NCBI RefSeq assembly: GCF_051020765.1 | Contig: NW_027469241.1 | Location: 239,774 to 303,773 of the forward strand | Length of the DNA: 64,000 bases | Reading direction: 5' to 3' | Source of the DNA: Lasioglossum baleicum | Taxonomy: Eukaryota > Arthropoda > Insecta > Hymenoptera > Halictidae | In this document: piece by piece, positions 16,640 to 28,074 of the stretch | How positions within the stretch are numbered: the first letter of the stretch is position 1 | How the letters are laid out: every line of letters starts with the position of its first letter | Position numbers and translations under genes: made by a program | Notes under the pieces: model-generated | What the model was told of the DNA's origin: nothing | The model's database searches: none | The model's input: only the letters and a program-made list of their open reading frames with translations

Positions 16640-19600
16640 CTGTAATTAAGGAGGGTACTGGGGTGTTATCGTTTTGTTCGCCCTCGAGCGGTGGAGTGTA
16701 CGGCTTCAGGTCGGACACGTGCGACTTTCCGGCGTCCTTCCCTTCGGGGGTACTTAGTCGATAGACGACCGACGATAATACTTTCGCGACTCGGAAAGGG
16801 CCGCTGAACTTTGGGCACAATTTGGCCGCGATGTTCTGCGCGGCGGACGAGAGGACGCGCTGTCGACGAAGGACGAGGTCTCCCTCCACGAAACGGATGT
16901 CTTTTCGGTGCAGGTTGTAATTTTTCGCCTGCGTCTCGTACGCTCGCTCTAAGTTTTCGGTGACCCAGTGGCGTAATGTGGCCAGGTGCGACATACGCTC
17001 TGACCATCCCTCGATAGGCGCTACCTCCAGGTCAACCGGCGATTCCTCGCTCTCGCGAATGCATGACGCTGGTTTCGGTTCGCGTCCGAAATTCAAGAAC
17101 GCGGGCGAAGCTTGCAGCACTGAGTGGTACGCGGTGTTATACGCGAATCGAAATTTCGCTAAGTGCGCGTCCCACGTACGGTGGTCTTTTTCGATGTAGG
17201 ATACTATCATCGTTTTTAGTATCCGGTTCACCCTCTCGACAGGATTCGCCTGGGGGTGATACGGGGGTGTCGTCGTGATCGCGATCCCGTAAGTTCGTGC
17301 GAGTTCGTGAATCGCTTTATTCACGAATTCGGTACCGTTATCTGTGAGCAATACCTCGGGCGTCCCCCAACGTGAGAAGACAAGGTCTTCCAGCGCGTCC
17401 GAAATCTTGGCCCCGGTGGCCTTCCGCAGGGGGCAACACTCGACCCATTTCGTAAAAAGGTCTTGAATTACGAGCAGGTACGAAAACCCTGCACGACTCG
17501 GGGGAAGCGGGCCCATAATATCGGTTGCGATAACCATCCACGGCGCGCCTATACGACGCCTTCCCATGAGCCCAGAAGGGAGTGATTGCTCAACCTTCGT
17601 TAACTGACACGTGGGGCAGCGTCGCACGTATTCTACGACCGTGCGAAACATTCCCGGCCAATAGTACCGGGTCGCTATTCGATGGTAGGTTTTCTCAACC
17701 CCCAAATGACCCGCTTGCACCTCGTCGTGGCTTTCCCTCAAAATTTCAGTTCTTTTCTCGGCCGGTACGACGAGTTTCCACTCGTCTAAATCACCGCCGA
17801 GAATTTCGGAGATTAACGGGTCGGTACGACGATGGAAAAGTTGCCCCTCGCGAATGGACCAGTCGGGGTGGCGCTCTGGGCCGCTTTCTACTTCTCGGAA
17901 TTTCTGATCGAACCACTCGAGTTTCGTCACGGCCGCGGTCACTAATTCGACCCCCCCTTCCCCCGGTTCGACTTCCTCGTACATGCGTGATAACGCGTCC
18001 GGTACGCGATTGAGCGCTCCTTTTCGATACTTAATCTCGAAATCGTACTCTAATAATTGGAGCGCCCACCGCGCGAGCCGACCGGAGGGGTTCGACAATT
18101 TTCTTAACCACCGTAAACTATTGTGGTCGGTCACGATCGTAAAGTGGTATCCTTCGAGATACGCTCTGTATTTCTCTACGGCCCACACTATCGCGAGGCA
18201 TTCTAGTTCGGTCGCGGAATATTTTCGTTCAGCCGCGCTAAGCGACCGACTCGCGAACGCGATGACCCTTTCGGTTCCCTCGATCTCTTGTACAAGCACG
18301 GCTCCCAGTCCTACCATGCTCGCGTCAGTCTGTAAGGTGAAGGGCACCTCGAAATGTGGGCAGGCCAGGGTTGGGGCGGTCGCGACTAACGTTCGTAATT
18401 TTTCGAAAGCGGATTGCTGTTCACGCTCCCACTTCCACTTCGCGTCCTTCCGCAAAAGGATGTTCAGCGGATCCGCGACTGTGGCGAAATCCGGAATGAA
18501 CCTGCGATACCACGAGGCCATCCCCAGAAATCGCCGCAGTTGTTTTACATTCCGCGGGACCGGAAACGATATTACCGGTGCGACTTTATCGGAATCGACC
18601 TTTAACCCTTCCTGGCTGACCACAAATCCGAGGTACCGAACTTCCTCCTTACAGAATTCGCATTTATCCGGGTTTACGAGTAATCCCGCCGATTTTATGC
18701 GATCTAGAACCCGTTGGAGCCACTCGAGATGGCCTTCGAACGTGGGTGTCGCGATGATGACGTCATCTAAATACACGAACACGTAAGGCTCCATTTCGGG
18801 CCCGATCAACCTGTCTACGAGACGTTGGAAAGTTGCCGGGGCTCCCGTGAGCCCATACGGCATTCTCTTAAATTGGAATAACCCTTTCCCCGGAACGGTA
18901 AATGCTGTTATCTCCTTGCTCGATTCTTCGAGCGGAATCTGGAAGTACGCTTGCGAGAGATCGAGGGTCGAAATGTATTTCGCGGCTCGTAATTTATCTA
19001 GAATGCTCGACATGATAGGCAGCGGGTACGCGTCTTTCTTAGAAACTTCGTTCACTTTCCGGAAGTCTAAACAAAACCGATATTTGCCGTTCGCTTTCTT
19101 TACCATAACGATCGGACTCGACCACTCACTTTCCGACGGCTCGATTATTCCGTTTTCCAGCAGCGAATCCACTTCTCGGTAGATCGCTTGCTGGACGATC
19201 GGCGAGACCGGATAGTAACGTTGTTTGATCGGCCTATTATCACCGACATCGATTCGGTGAGCGGTCAGAGTCGTCACGCCAGGCACCCGGTCGAAGCCTT
19301 TCATTTCTCGCTCGAGAAATACGCGCAACCGCTCCTTCTGCGATTCGGAAATTCGCCGTAGGCCGCAGCAGAGCGGCTTTTCCGAGATACAACCGAATGA
19401 AAATTCTACCTGCGGCCGCGATGCAAAGTGCCATTTCTCCCGATGATATTCGACAACGATACCGAACTGAGCGATCGCGTCGACTCCCAGCAAAACCGGA
19501 TTTACTAAATTATCGAGGACGTAAGCGAAAATTTCCCTCGTTTGGTCTCTGATTCGTAGCGAAAATCGAGCTTGATCTACGGCGCGATCGACGGCTCCCG

Positions 19601-19955
19601 TGGCCAGAAGAAAATAACACTCGTTTTCGGCCGTCGTTATCGTGGCGGCCTCCCCCACGACCACAATGGTTTCGCGGCTCACGAACGAGAGCGACGAGCC
19701 CGAGTCGATCAGTGCGAGCACCCGGTGGAAAGCAATGCGCGCGCCTACGACAAGTAGCGGAGGTTTCGATACGGTTGCTGATCCGAACTCTGTATTCGCT
19801 ACGCGGGCCGAAATGACTGGGTACGAGGCCGTTCGGGCCCTTACGAGCGGCTTCGGTAGTAGTTTTCCGCCCGCGGAGGGCAACGACGGCAGTCTCTCGC
19901 GGTTACCCCGGGTTCCCCGCAACGATAACAATGTCGAGTTTGCGGCTCTGGACAT
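16122..19955 (-). CDS. pol: Pol polyprotein of element C (PR-RT-RNase H-IN), up to 1277 aa
   Basis: Same length and all catalytic motifs as in element B: protease DSG at 84-86, RT YLDD at 395-398, RNase H Asp544, integrase HHCC and Asp812/Asp872/Glu907. By eye it differs at four residues: His73Arg, one Gln-to-Arg near residue 200, one Gly-to-Glu just after the RNase H domain (MYEG to MYEE), and one His-to-Tyr near residue 1087 (KPHTPP to KPYTPP). None touches an active site. The last ~170 residues, which overlap ORF3, are identical in both copies. It overlaps gag by 115 nt in the -1 frame. It looks fully functional at protein level. Confidence 0.92.
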   Translation of the reverse strand: MSRAANSTLLSLRGTRGNRERLPSLPSAGGKLLPKPLVRARTASYPVISARVANTEFGSATVSKPPLLVVGARIAFHRVLALIDSGSSLSFVSRETIVVVGEAATITTAENECYFLLATGAVDRAVDQARFSLRIRDQTREIFAYVLDNLVNPVLLGVDAIAQFGIVVEYHREKWHFASRPQVEFSFGCISEKPLCCGLRRISESQKERLRVFLEREMKGFDRVPGVTTLTAHRIDVGDNRPIKQRYYPVSPIVQQAIYREVDSLLENGIIEPSESEWSSPIVMVKKANGKYRFCLDFRKVNEVSKKDAYPLPIMSSILDKLRAAKYISTLDLSQAYFQIPLEESSKEITAFTVPGKGLFQFKRMPYGLTGAPATFQRLVDRLIGPEMEPYVFVYLDDVIIATPTFEGHLEWLQRVLDRIKSAGLLVNPDKCEFCKEEVRYLGFVVSQEGLKVDSDKVAPVISFPVPRNVKQLRRFLGMASWYRRFIPDFATVADPLNILLRKDAKWKWEREQQSAFEKLRTLVATAPTLACPHFEVPFTLQTDASMVGLGAVLVQEIEGTERVIAFASRSLSAAERKYSATELECLAIVWAVEKYRAYLEGYHFTIVTDHNSLRWLRKLSNPSGRLARWALQLLEYDFEIKYRKGALNRVPDALSRMYEEVEPGEGGVELVTAAVTKLEWFDQKFREVESGPERHPDWSIREGQLFHRRTDPLISEILGGDLDEWKLVVPAEKRTEILRESHDEVQAGHLGVEKTYHRIATRYYWPGMFRTVVEYVRRCPTCQLTKVEQSLPSGLMGRRRIGAPWMVIATDIMGPLPPSRAGFSYLLVIQDLFTKWVECCPLRKATGAKISDALEDLVFSRWGTPEVLLTDNGTEFVNKAIHELARTYGIAITTTPPYHPQANPVERVNRILKTMIVSYIEKDHRTWDAHLAKFRFAYNTAYHSVLQASPAFLNFGREPKPASCIRESEESPVDLEVAPIEGWSERMSHLATLRHWVTENLERAYETQAKNYNLHRKDIRFVEGDLVLRRQRVLSSAAQNIAAKLCPKFSGPFRVAKVLSSVVYRLSTPEGKDAGKSHVSDLKPYTPPLEGEQNDNTPVPSLITDGGYRGTPANTAQPGRGAATDRGAQGGTRVPPTPSESPVTRGRPRGGPRNVIAGGMEVEWGEGAHQTTVHTRPHTTGTPDGRGIGGSVDLRRRRDRGPATDRRASIGSRGSRAAGHAAGRSHTRAGYGRGHSAAQGGGSPAAEERDRGNNGGGEEGDAATEAEGSRIPARVR

Positions 19956-21046
19956 TGGCGCGATCTATGCCCTGGCCGGTGACAATTCCAGCACGTGCTG
20001 TCAGCCGCCGGCTGTCTGACCGGCGAAGTGACAGTTCGGCTGGTCTCGGTCGCGGTCGGGTGCGTTCGGCGCGGCTCGTCTCGCGAGCGGTTGAACGGCG
20101 GTCGGTTATGACGCGGTTGCTCGGCGATCGGGGGTTCGCGCGGACGAGAGGGGCCCGCACGATACCGCGGTTCCCCTCCTGACGCGTCGACTACCGCGTT
20201 CACCCTTTCGTACTCCTTCGGCTTTTCCGGCTCCGCGTCCGCCACCTTCGCGTATTTCTTCGGGTCGTACGCGAATTCTTTATTCGCAATCGTGTGCACG
20301 AGATATTTATCGACGCTTTGCGGCATCGCGAATCGTTCCGCCTCGCGCATTAATGTCGCGAGCTCCGCTACTGACGTAACCGTCCGTTTTTCTATACCGA
20401 CTCGGCACTCTGCCCTCGCGCCCCAGAAAATGCGGTCGATTTTCATTTGTTCCGACCACGGTCGCTTCAATCGCGCGAACATACTACGCATATTCGCGAG
20501 GAAATCGCGAAGCGGTTCTTCGGGTCCTTGCCTTCGAACGAGAATGTCGTGCTCGAGCAGCTGTTGGTAGTCGGGATCGCGGAAATTCTGGTGCCACTCG
20601 TACTCGAATTCCTCCCAGGTGGACATCGGAGGGCAGGTGTCAAACCATTTCGCCGCGGTACCGGTGAAACAAATCGGAAGACAGCGTAGGAGGTCGTCAT
20701 CGCGAACGGTACAGGCTCTTCGCATAACGGAGAGCCTCTTGAAAAATTCCTCCGGGTCTTCCCCGGGTTTCCCTTCAAACGAAAGGTCCCATTTCCGCAT
20801 GACCTCGTACGCCGTCTTGTTACCCTCAGAGTCGGCCGGAGGGACTGAAGTCGTTACTGCGGCTGGACGCGGTACTGTCGGGGATGGTTTCCATCCCGTC
20901 GGTACCTGCAGCATAGTTGGACCAGGGGGGTGGGACTCAGGGTCCTGTTTTATTACAGTCCCGTCGTCCTCACTCCCGTGCGCGCTGTAGTACGATTTGT
21001 CGTCCTCCGGCCACTTCGAAACGTAGGTCCTACTACCCTCCGCCAT
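19841..21046 (-). CDS. gag: Gag polyprotein of element C, 401 aa
   Basis: The protein looks identical to that of element B: capsid-like region about residues 84-200, Arg/Pro-rich linker, a perfect CCHC knuckle at 352-365 and a second knuckle at 373-386 with Val in place of the usual His. The start is the first in-frame ATG on the minus strand (21046). The open frame reaches upstream to 21205 without an ATG. The stop lies inside the start of pol, which is in the -1 frame. Confidence 0.9.
   Translation of the reverse strand: MAEGSRTYVSKWPEDDKSYYSAHGSEDDGTVIKQDPESHPPGPTMLQVPTGWKPSPTVPRPAAVTTSVPPADSEGNKTAYEVMRKWDLSFEGKPGEDPEEFFKRLSVMRRACTVRDDDLLRCLPICFTGTAAKWFDTCPPMSTWEEFEYEWHQNFRDPDYQQLLEHDILVRRQGPEEPLRDFLANMRSMFARLKRPWSEQMKIDRIFWGARAECRVGIEKRTVTSVAELATLMREAERFAMPQSVDKYLVHTIANKEFAYDPKKYAKVADAEPEKPKEYERVNAVVDASGGEPRYRAGPSRPREPPIAEQPRHNRPPFNRSRDEPRRTHPTATETSRTVTSPVRQPAADSTCWNCHRPGHRSRQCPEPQTRHCYRCGEPGVTARDCRRCPPRAENYYRSRS
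19862..19868 (-). promoter_or_regulatory. Candidate -1 frameshift heptamer, element C
   Basis: Same ggaaaac as in element B, in the same frame and at the same distance from the gag stop. It is equally tentative. Confidence 0.25.
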
Positions 21047-21945
21047 CGCTACCTGAGAGTTATTTACGAGAACCGTACTCGAGAGCGAGACAAAAGATCT
21101 TGAAATGTGGCCGGCAACGCCGAAGCTGTTTTTCGAACGCGATGTCTCGACTTGTTTTTCACGCGCGACCGTTACCGAAACTTTACCCGGAGCTGTCGAA
21201 CTCAAGGACCCTCGACCGCGCAGTGTTTATCCGAACGTCCGGGCACGGCTCGGATTCTTCGCTACGATACGAAACTCGACTTCGAGCTCGACTAGATCGC
21301 GGTTGCTAACCGAAATCGCTGTCCTTGAGAATCGAAATATTTTCGTTTTCGAAATCTAACCGCCTCACTCAGTGCTGAAGTCCCGTATTCCCAAATATCT
21401 CGCAAGGTCGTTACAGGGGGTATCGCGTCCTTGCTTTGTACGCGTCGATAGTCGTTCGCACACAAAAAAAATACAAAAAAAAAGACTAACTACGCGACGA
21501 ACACGAGGGAATTTGCCTCTACAGGCGGGGAACAAAAGGAAACACCGAAGACGTACACTCCAACAAGCACAAATTTCAATAAATTAAATAAATTAACAAG
21601 AAATACGTGGGCAAGAATTAAGAAAAAAAATTCTTGTCGAGCTGGCTCGCCTCAACAAGTCCTCGTATCGCGAGGAACCTCGAAAGTCACGCGACGGAAC
21701 GTGGTTGTGCGTGGCTTTCGTTTGATACGTTCGTGAGAGTAATTTCACGAATACGGAGAAATTTTCGTGCGTTGCTTTAATTTTCTCTAATCGCCGAACC
21801 CGTGTCTCACAGTTCCCGTCGATTCCCCTAATTCCGCGCGGGTGATCACGGCGTGCCGGAAGGTCGATACGCGATCTGCCCTGTGAGAGTCTTTCGTCAA
21901 CCCGTGCCTCTCTCCGTGTTCAGGGAAAACCCTTTCGAAAGAGAG
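21047..21945 (-). other. Untranslated leader of element C
   Basis: Inverted equivalent of 6837-7735, apparently the same length. No gene or RNA feature is seen in it. Confidence 0.7.
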
Positions 21946-21963
21946 GTCCCTGTTCGGGCGCCA
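21946..21963 (-). promoter_or_regulatory. Primer-binding site, tRNA-Lys type, element C
   Basis: The same 18 bases on the minus strand, three bases from the LTR end at 21967. Confidence 0.92.
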
Positions 21964-21966
21964 ATT

Positions 21967-23767
21967 TGTCACGTTAACCTTTTTCCGGCGAGCTGTTAGA
22001 CCCGCGGAAGCCGGTTACCTTCGGGCCTTGCAGGCGCTGAGACCAGGCCGCGGGCAAGCCGAGTGCACGCGGTCCGCCCGAGACAATACGAGACTCGAAG
22101 ATTCGGCGATTTCCTCACGAAAGCTAAAGGTTCGGGCGCCAGGCACCGCTAGGATGCCACACGAAACGCAAAACTCTGCTCGAGCTCGGAGACGCCGAGG
22201 TCGAGAGCCGAATCTTCGAGATACGCGGATCGAAAATGACGTCGCGACTAGGCCAGATGGTTCGAACACGGGGTGACTAGGACAGCCCTCTCGGCAGGAC
22301 GGATCTCACAGGGAATCGAATAATTCGACTACGATATGGTCTCGAGCTATTTATTGTCGCAGTCGTTGAGTTACAAAACCAGCGGCCACGTGGCCGCGAC
22401 CCGAGAGCCCGCGCTCTTCATACAAGATAGCGAAAAGATGGCCGTTCGCTGCGCGGTTGTCCTACCGATTTCGCTCGCAACGATACCGCTGACAATTATC
22501 GTCGTTTCGTTCGCAACGAACTTCGGAAACGCGAGGCGCAGATGACCGGCGAACTGCGAGACTGCCGCGATGACTTCCGCACGTGAATCGCCCCGACGCG
22601 TACGTTATCGATCACGCGATCGAACGCCGACGGACAGAATACGCGTTTCGACAGGAGACACAGGATTCGAGAAACGCGAAGATACCGAATTGAATTACTT
22701 TCACGAACGCGACTCCTCGGAAGACACTCTTCCGCACGCAATTTACAGAGGAAAACTCTCCCGAAATATTCCCGAACAATCTCAAAGCATTCCGAGAGGA
22801 ATGCGAGCGAATTATCGAGGACCGAACGGGAAGCGTTCGTCCTCGCACGACGAAGGTCGAGCCGGCGCGCAACGAAAATACCGAATGGATCACAAGTGCG
22901 ACTTACCGCTTCTCGTGGCGTTATTGTTCCGTTTTCCGGAGGATAAACGGCTCCCGATAGAGCTGGGCTCGTTGAAACTTTGCCGACGCCACGTAATCCT
23001 CTCAACGGGACACTCGGTTCGCAACTTCCGATTTCGCGGCGCGATTACAATGAAGGGAAACACGTCTCAACGTCGTGATAGCCAGCGCGACAGTGATCCA
23101 TCGATTTTCGGCCGCCTAGCGGATCGAACTCGGCTCCCCCCCACTCGACCGTTTTCCCGAATTGCTTATGGCGTGTTTCCACGGCGTGACTCGGCGGCAC
23201 AGGAGCGTTCCCTCTTCGCGCCCTAGGGCCCCGGGCAATCACGAAATTGGTCAAGGAGCCTATCGCTCGACTTGACCAGCGGAGGGGCTTCCTCTTCTTG
23301 GCTACGAGGGCACCGACCCCGGGGCAGCTCTCCCTTGATGGGGCGAGACGACGTCAGGGTGTTCCGTCAGTCCGTATCGGACGAGATGTTCGCAAGCTGC
23401 TGTCCTGGCGGCGCCTCCGGTTTGCTTGCCGAGTGTCCTCGCACCAAGCTCTAATTTCTCGAAACGGCCATTCGCTTTTCCGTCGGGAGCTTCCTGGCCT
23501 TGGGGCGATTGTTCATTTCCCGTGACAATTCGGACGATCGGTGGTTCCTTCTGCGCGTTCCATATACGGCCCTGAAACTTGCCGTTCTCGGCACGCGCGA
23601 CAGATGTCATTAGGAGGTCCTCGATAATATCGGAATCTCTTAGAGGAGCGCTCTCGAATCCTGTCTCGGTACGTGTCCCGTTAGAGGGCGGTCCGGTCCT
23701 TTATCGCTCTCGAAAATATGCACGAAACAAACGGAGAAGGGACGTCGCAAACGTTGCAACGTCACAA
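21967..23767 (-). repeat. 5' LTR of element C, truncated at the satellite
   Basis: 1,801 bp remain. It matches 13481 to about 15282 with one difference noticed (near 23351, gacgg versus gacga). Identity stops at ...cgtcacaa, which in a complete LTR lies next to a run of nine or ten G/C bases. The first ~470 bp of the LTR are missing and satellite follows directly. Confidence 0.88.
22350..22355 (-). promoter_or_regulatory. Poly(A) signal AATAAA in 5' LTR of element C
   Basis: Conserved copy of the LTR hexamer, seen as tttatt on the plus strand. Confidence 0.45.
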
Positions 23768-24377
23768 GTCATAACGCATAACGCATATCGCATAACCCGT
23801 AAAGCACAACGCATAACACATAACGCATAACGCATAACACATAACGCATAACGCATAACGCATAACGCATAACGCATAACGCATAACGCATAACGCATAA
23901 CGCATAACGCATAACCCATAACGCATAACGCATATCGCATAACGTATAACGCTTAACGCATAACGCATAACGCATAACGCATAACGCATAACGCATAACG
24001 CATAACGCATAACGCATAACGCATAACGCATAACGCATAACGCATGACGCATGACGCATGACGCATAACGCAGAACGCATAACGCATAACGCATAACGCA
24101 CAACGCATAACGCATAACGCATAACGCATAACGCATAACGCATAACGCATAACGCATAACGCATAACGCATAACGCATAACGCATAACGAATAACGCATA
24201 ACGCATAACGCATAACGCATAACGCATAACGCATAACGCATAACGCATAACGCATAACGCATAACGCATAACGCATAACGCATATCGCATAACGTATAAC
24301 GCATAACGCATAACGCATAACGCATAACGCATAACGCATAACGCATAACGCATAACGCATATCGCATAACGCATAAC

Positions 24378-26638
24378 GTTCAATGAAAAAGTCATAACGC
24401 ATAACGCATAACGCATATCGCATAACCCGTAAAGCACAACGCATAACACATAACGCATAACGCATAACACATAACGCATAACGCATAACGCATAACGCAT
24501 AACGCATAACGCATAACGCATAACGCATAACGCATAACGCATAACGCATAACACATAACGCATAACGCATATCGCATAACGTATAACGCTTAACGCATAA
24601 CGCATAACGCATAACGCGTAACGCGTAACGCATAACGCATAACGCATAACGCATAACGCATAACGCATAACGCATAACGCATAACGCATAACGCATAACG
24701 CATAACGCATAACGCATAACGCATAACGCATAACGCATAACGCATAACGCATAACGCATAACGCATAACGCATAACGCATAACGCATAACGCATAACGCA
24801 TAACGCATAACGCATAACGCATAACGCATAACGCATAACGCATAACGCATAACGCATAACGCATAACGCATGACGCATAACGCAGAACGCATAACGCATA
24901 ACGCATAACGCATAACGCATAACGCATAACGCATAACGCATAACGCATAACGCATAACGCATAACGCATAACGCATAACGCATAACGCATAACGCATAAC
25001 GCATAACGCATATCGCATAACGTATAACGCTTAACGCATAACGCATAACGCATAACGCATAACGCATAACGCATAACGCATAACGCATAACGCATAACGC
25101 ATAACGCATAACGCATAACGAATAACGCATATCGCATAACGCATAACGCATAACGCATAACGCATAACGCATAACGCATAACGCATAACGCATAACGCAT
25201 AACGCATAACGCATAACGCATAACGCATAACGCATAACGCATATCGCATAACGTATAACGCTTAACGCATAACGCATAACGCATAACGCATAACGCATAA
25301 CGCATAACGCATAACGCATAACGCATAACGCATAACGCATAACGCATGACGCATGACGCATGACGCATAACGCAGAACGCATAACGCATAACGCATAACG
25401 CACAACGCATAACGCATAACGCATAACGCATAACGCATAACGCATAACGCATAACGCATAACGCATAACGCATAACGCATAACGCATAACGCATAACGCA
25501 TAACGCATAACGCATAACGCATAACGCATAACGCATAACGCATAACGCATAACGCATAACGCATAACGCATAACGCATAACGCATAACGCATAACGCATA
25601 ACGCAGAACGCATAACGCATAACGCATAACGCATAACGCATAACGCATAACGCATAACGCATAACGCATAACGCATAACGCATAACGCATAACGCTTAAC
25701 GCATAACGCATAACGCATAACGCATAACGCATAACGCATAACGCATAACGCATAACGCATAACGCATAACGCATAACGCATGACGCATAACGCAGAATGC
25801 ATAACGCATAACGCATAACGCATAACGCATAACGCATAACGCATAACGCATAACGCATAACGCATAACGCATAACGCATAACGCATAACGCATAACGCTT
25901 AACGCATAACGCATAACGCATAACGCATAACGCATAACGCATAACGCATAACGCAGAACGCATAACGCATAACGCATAACGCATAACGCATAACGCATAA
26001 CGCATAACGCATAACGCATAACGCATAACGCATAACGCATAACGCTTAACGCATAACGCATAACGCATAACGCATAACGCATAACGCATAACGCATAACA
26101 CATAACGCATAACGCATAACGCATAACGCATAACGCATAACGCATAACGCATAACGCATAACGCATAACGCATAACCCATAACGCATAACGCATATCGCA
26201 TAACGTATAACGCTTAACGCATAACGCATAACGCATAACGCATAACGCATAACGCATAACGCATAACGCATAACGCATAACGCATAACGCATAACGCATA
26301 ACGCATGACGCATGACGCATGACGCATAACGCAGAACGCATAACGCATAACGCATAACGCACAACGCATAACGCATAACGCATAACGCATAACGCATAAC
26401 GCATAACGCATAACGCATAACGCATAACGCATAACGCATAACGCATAACGAATAACGCATAACGCATAACGCATAACGCATAACGCATAACGCATAACGC
26501 ATAACGCATAACGCATAACGCATAACGCATAACGCATAACGCATATCGCATAACGTATAACGCATAACGCATAACGCATAACGCATAACGCATAACGCAT
26601 AACGCATAACGCATAACGCATATCGCATAACGCATAAC
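24378..26638. repeat. Higher-order satellite unit, copy 1 (~2.26 kb)
   Basis: It starts at the rare marker gttcaatgaaaaagtc and runs to the next one, 2,261 bp (323 x 7) on. The order of variant heptamers inside is repeated in the following copy. Confidence 0.75.
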
Positions 26639-27970
26639 GTTCAATGAAAAAGTCATAACGCATAACGCATAACGCATATCGCATAACCCGTAAAGCACAA
26701 CGCATAACACATAACGCATAACGCATAACACATAACGCATAACGCATAACGCATAACGCATAACGCATAACGCATAACGCATAACGCATAACGCATAACG
26801 CATAACGCATAACACATAACGCATAACGCATATCGCATAACGTATAACGCTTAACGCATAACGCATAACGCATAACGCGTAACGCGTAACGCATAACGCA
26901 TAACGCATAACGCATAACGCATAACGCATAACGCATAACGCATAACGCATAACGCATAACGCATAACGCATAACGCATAACGCATAACGCATAACGCATA
27001 ACGCATAACGCATAACGCATAACGCATAACGCATAACGCATAACGCATAACGCATAACGCATAACGCATAACGCATAACGCATAACGCATAACGCATAAC
27101 GCATAACGCATAACGCATAACGCATGACGCATAACGCAGAACGCATAACGCATAACGCATAACGCATAACGCATAACGCATAACGCATAACGCATAACGC
27201 ATAACGCATAACGCATAACGCATAACGCATAACGCATAACGCATAACGCATAACGCATATCGCATAACGTATAACGCTTAACGCATAACGCATAACGCAT
27301 AACGCATAACGCATAACGCATAACGCATAACGCATAACGCATAACGCATAACGCATAACGCATAACGAATAACGCATATCGCATAACGCATAACGCATAA
27401 CGCATAACGCATAACGCATAACGCATAACGCATAACGCATAACGCATAACGCATAACGCATAACGCATAACGCATAACGCATAACGCATATCGCATAACG
27501 TATAACGCTTAACGCATAACGCATAACGCATAACGCATAACGCATAACGCATAACGCATAACGCATAACGCATAACGCATAACGCATAACGCATGACGCA
27601 TGACGCATGACGCATAACGCAGAACGCATAACGCATAACGCATAACGCACAACGCATAACGCATAACGCATAACGCATAACGCATAACGCATAACGCATA
27701 ACGCATAACGCATAACGCATAACGCATAACGCATAACGCATAACGCATAACGCATAACGCATAACGCATAACGCATAACGCATAACGCATAACGCATAAC
27801 GCATAACGCATAACGCATAACGCATAACGCATAACGCATAACGCATAACGCATAACGCATAACGCAGAACGCATAACGCATAACGCATAACGCATAACGC
27901 ATAACGCATAACGCATAACGCATAACGCATAACGCATAACGCATAACGCATAACGCATAACGCATAACGC
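26639..27970. repeat. Higher-order satellite unit, copy 2 (partial)
   Basis: It repeats the variant order of 24378 onwards with small gains and losses of whole heptamers. It breaks near 27971, where a unit lacks one base (gcaaacg) and a different variant set (three cacaacg units) begins. Confidence 0.7.
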
Positions 27971-28058
27971 AAACGCATAACGCATAACGTATAACGCACA
28001 ACGCACAACGCACAACGCATAACGCATAACGCATAACGCATAACGCATAACGCATAAC

Positions 28059-28074
28059 GTTCAATGAAAAAGTC
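28059..28074. repeat. Rare marker block gttcaatgaaaaagtc (one of nine)
   Basis: Complete copies start at 24378, 26639, 28059, 28353, 30635, 39644, 41303, 46819 and 61727. A truncated copy (aagtc) lies at the LTR junction at 23766. The block replaces exactly two heptamers (ttcaatg, aaaaagt), so phase is kept. It is usually followed within about 50 bp by cccgtaaagcacaac; two further copies of that second part occur alone at 29220 and 36507. Confidence 0.85.

Larger units (their letters stand above)
13481..23767 (-). mobile_element. Element C: inverted, nearly complete copy of the same retrotransposon
   Basis: Reading on the minus strand: 5' LTR (truncated), primer-binding site, gag, pol, ORF3, 3' LTR (complete, 2,272 bp). 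The part between LTRs has exactly the length of that of element B (6,214 bp), and its proteins differ from B at only about four sites in Pol and four in ORF3. The two LTRs share a private change (ggactgacgg in place of ggaccaacgg) and differ from each other at one site that I found, so they are a true pair from one recent insertion. The truncated 5' LTR lacks the first ~470 bp, likely including promoter sequence. Confidence 0.92.

Noticed and set aside
5017..23767. Palindrome made by an assembly or library fold-back artefact
   Set aside because: The arms carry distinct substitutions (several in Pol and ORF3, plus LTR changes private to C) and end at different points, so they are two separate sequences. 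An incorrect join of real copies cannot be excluded.
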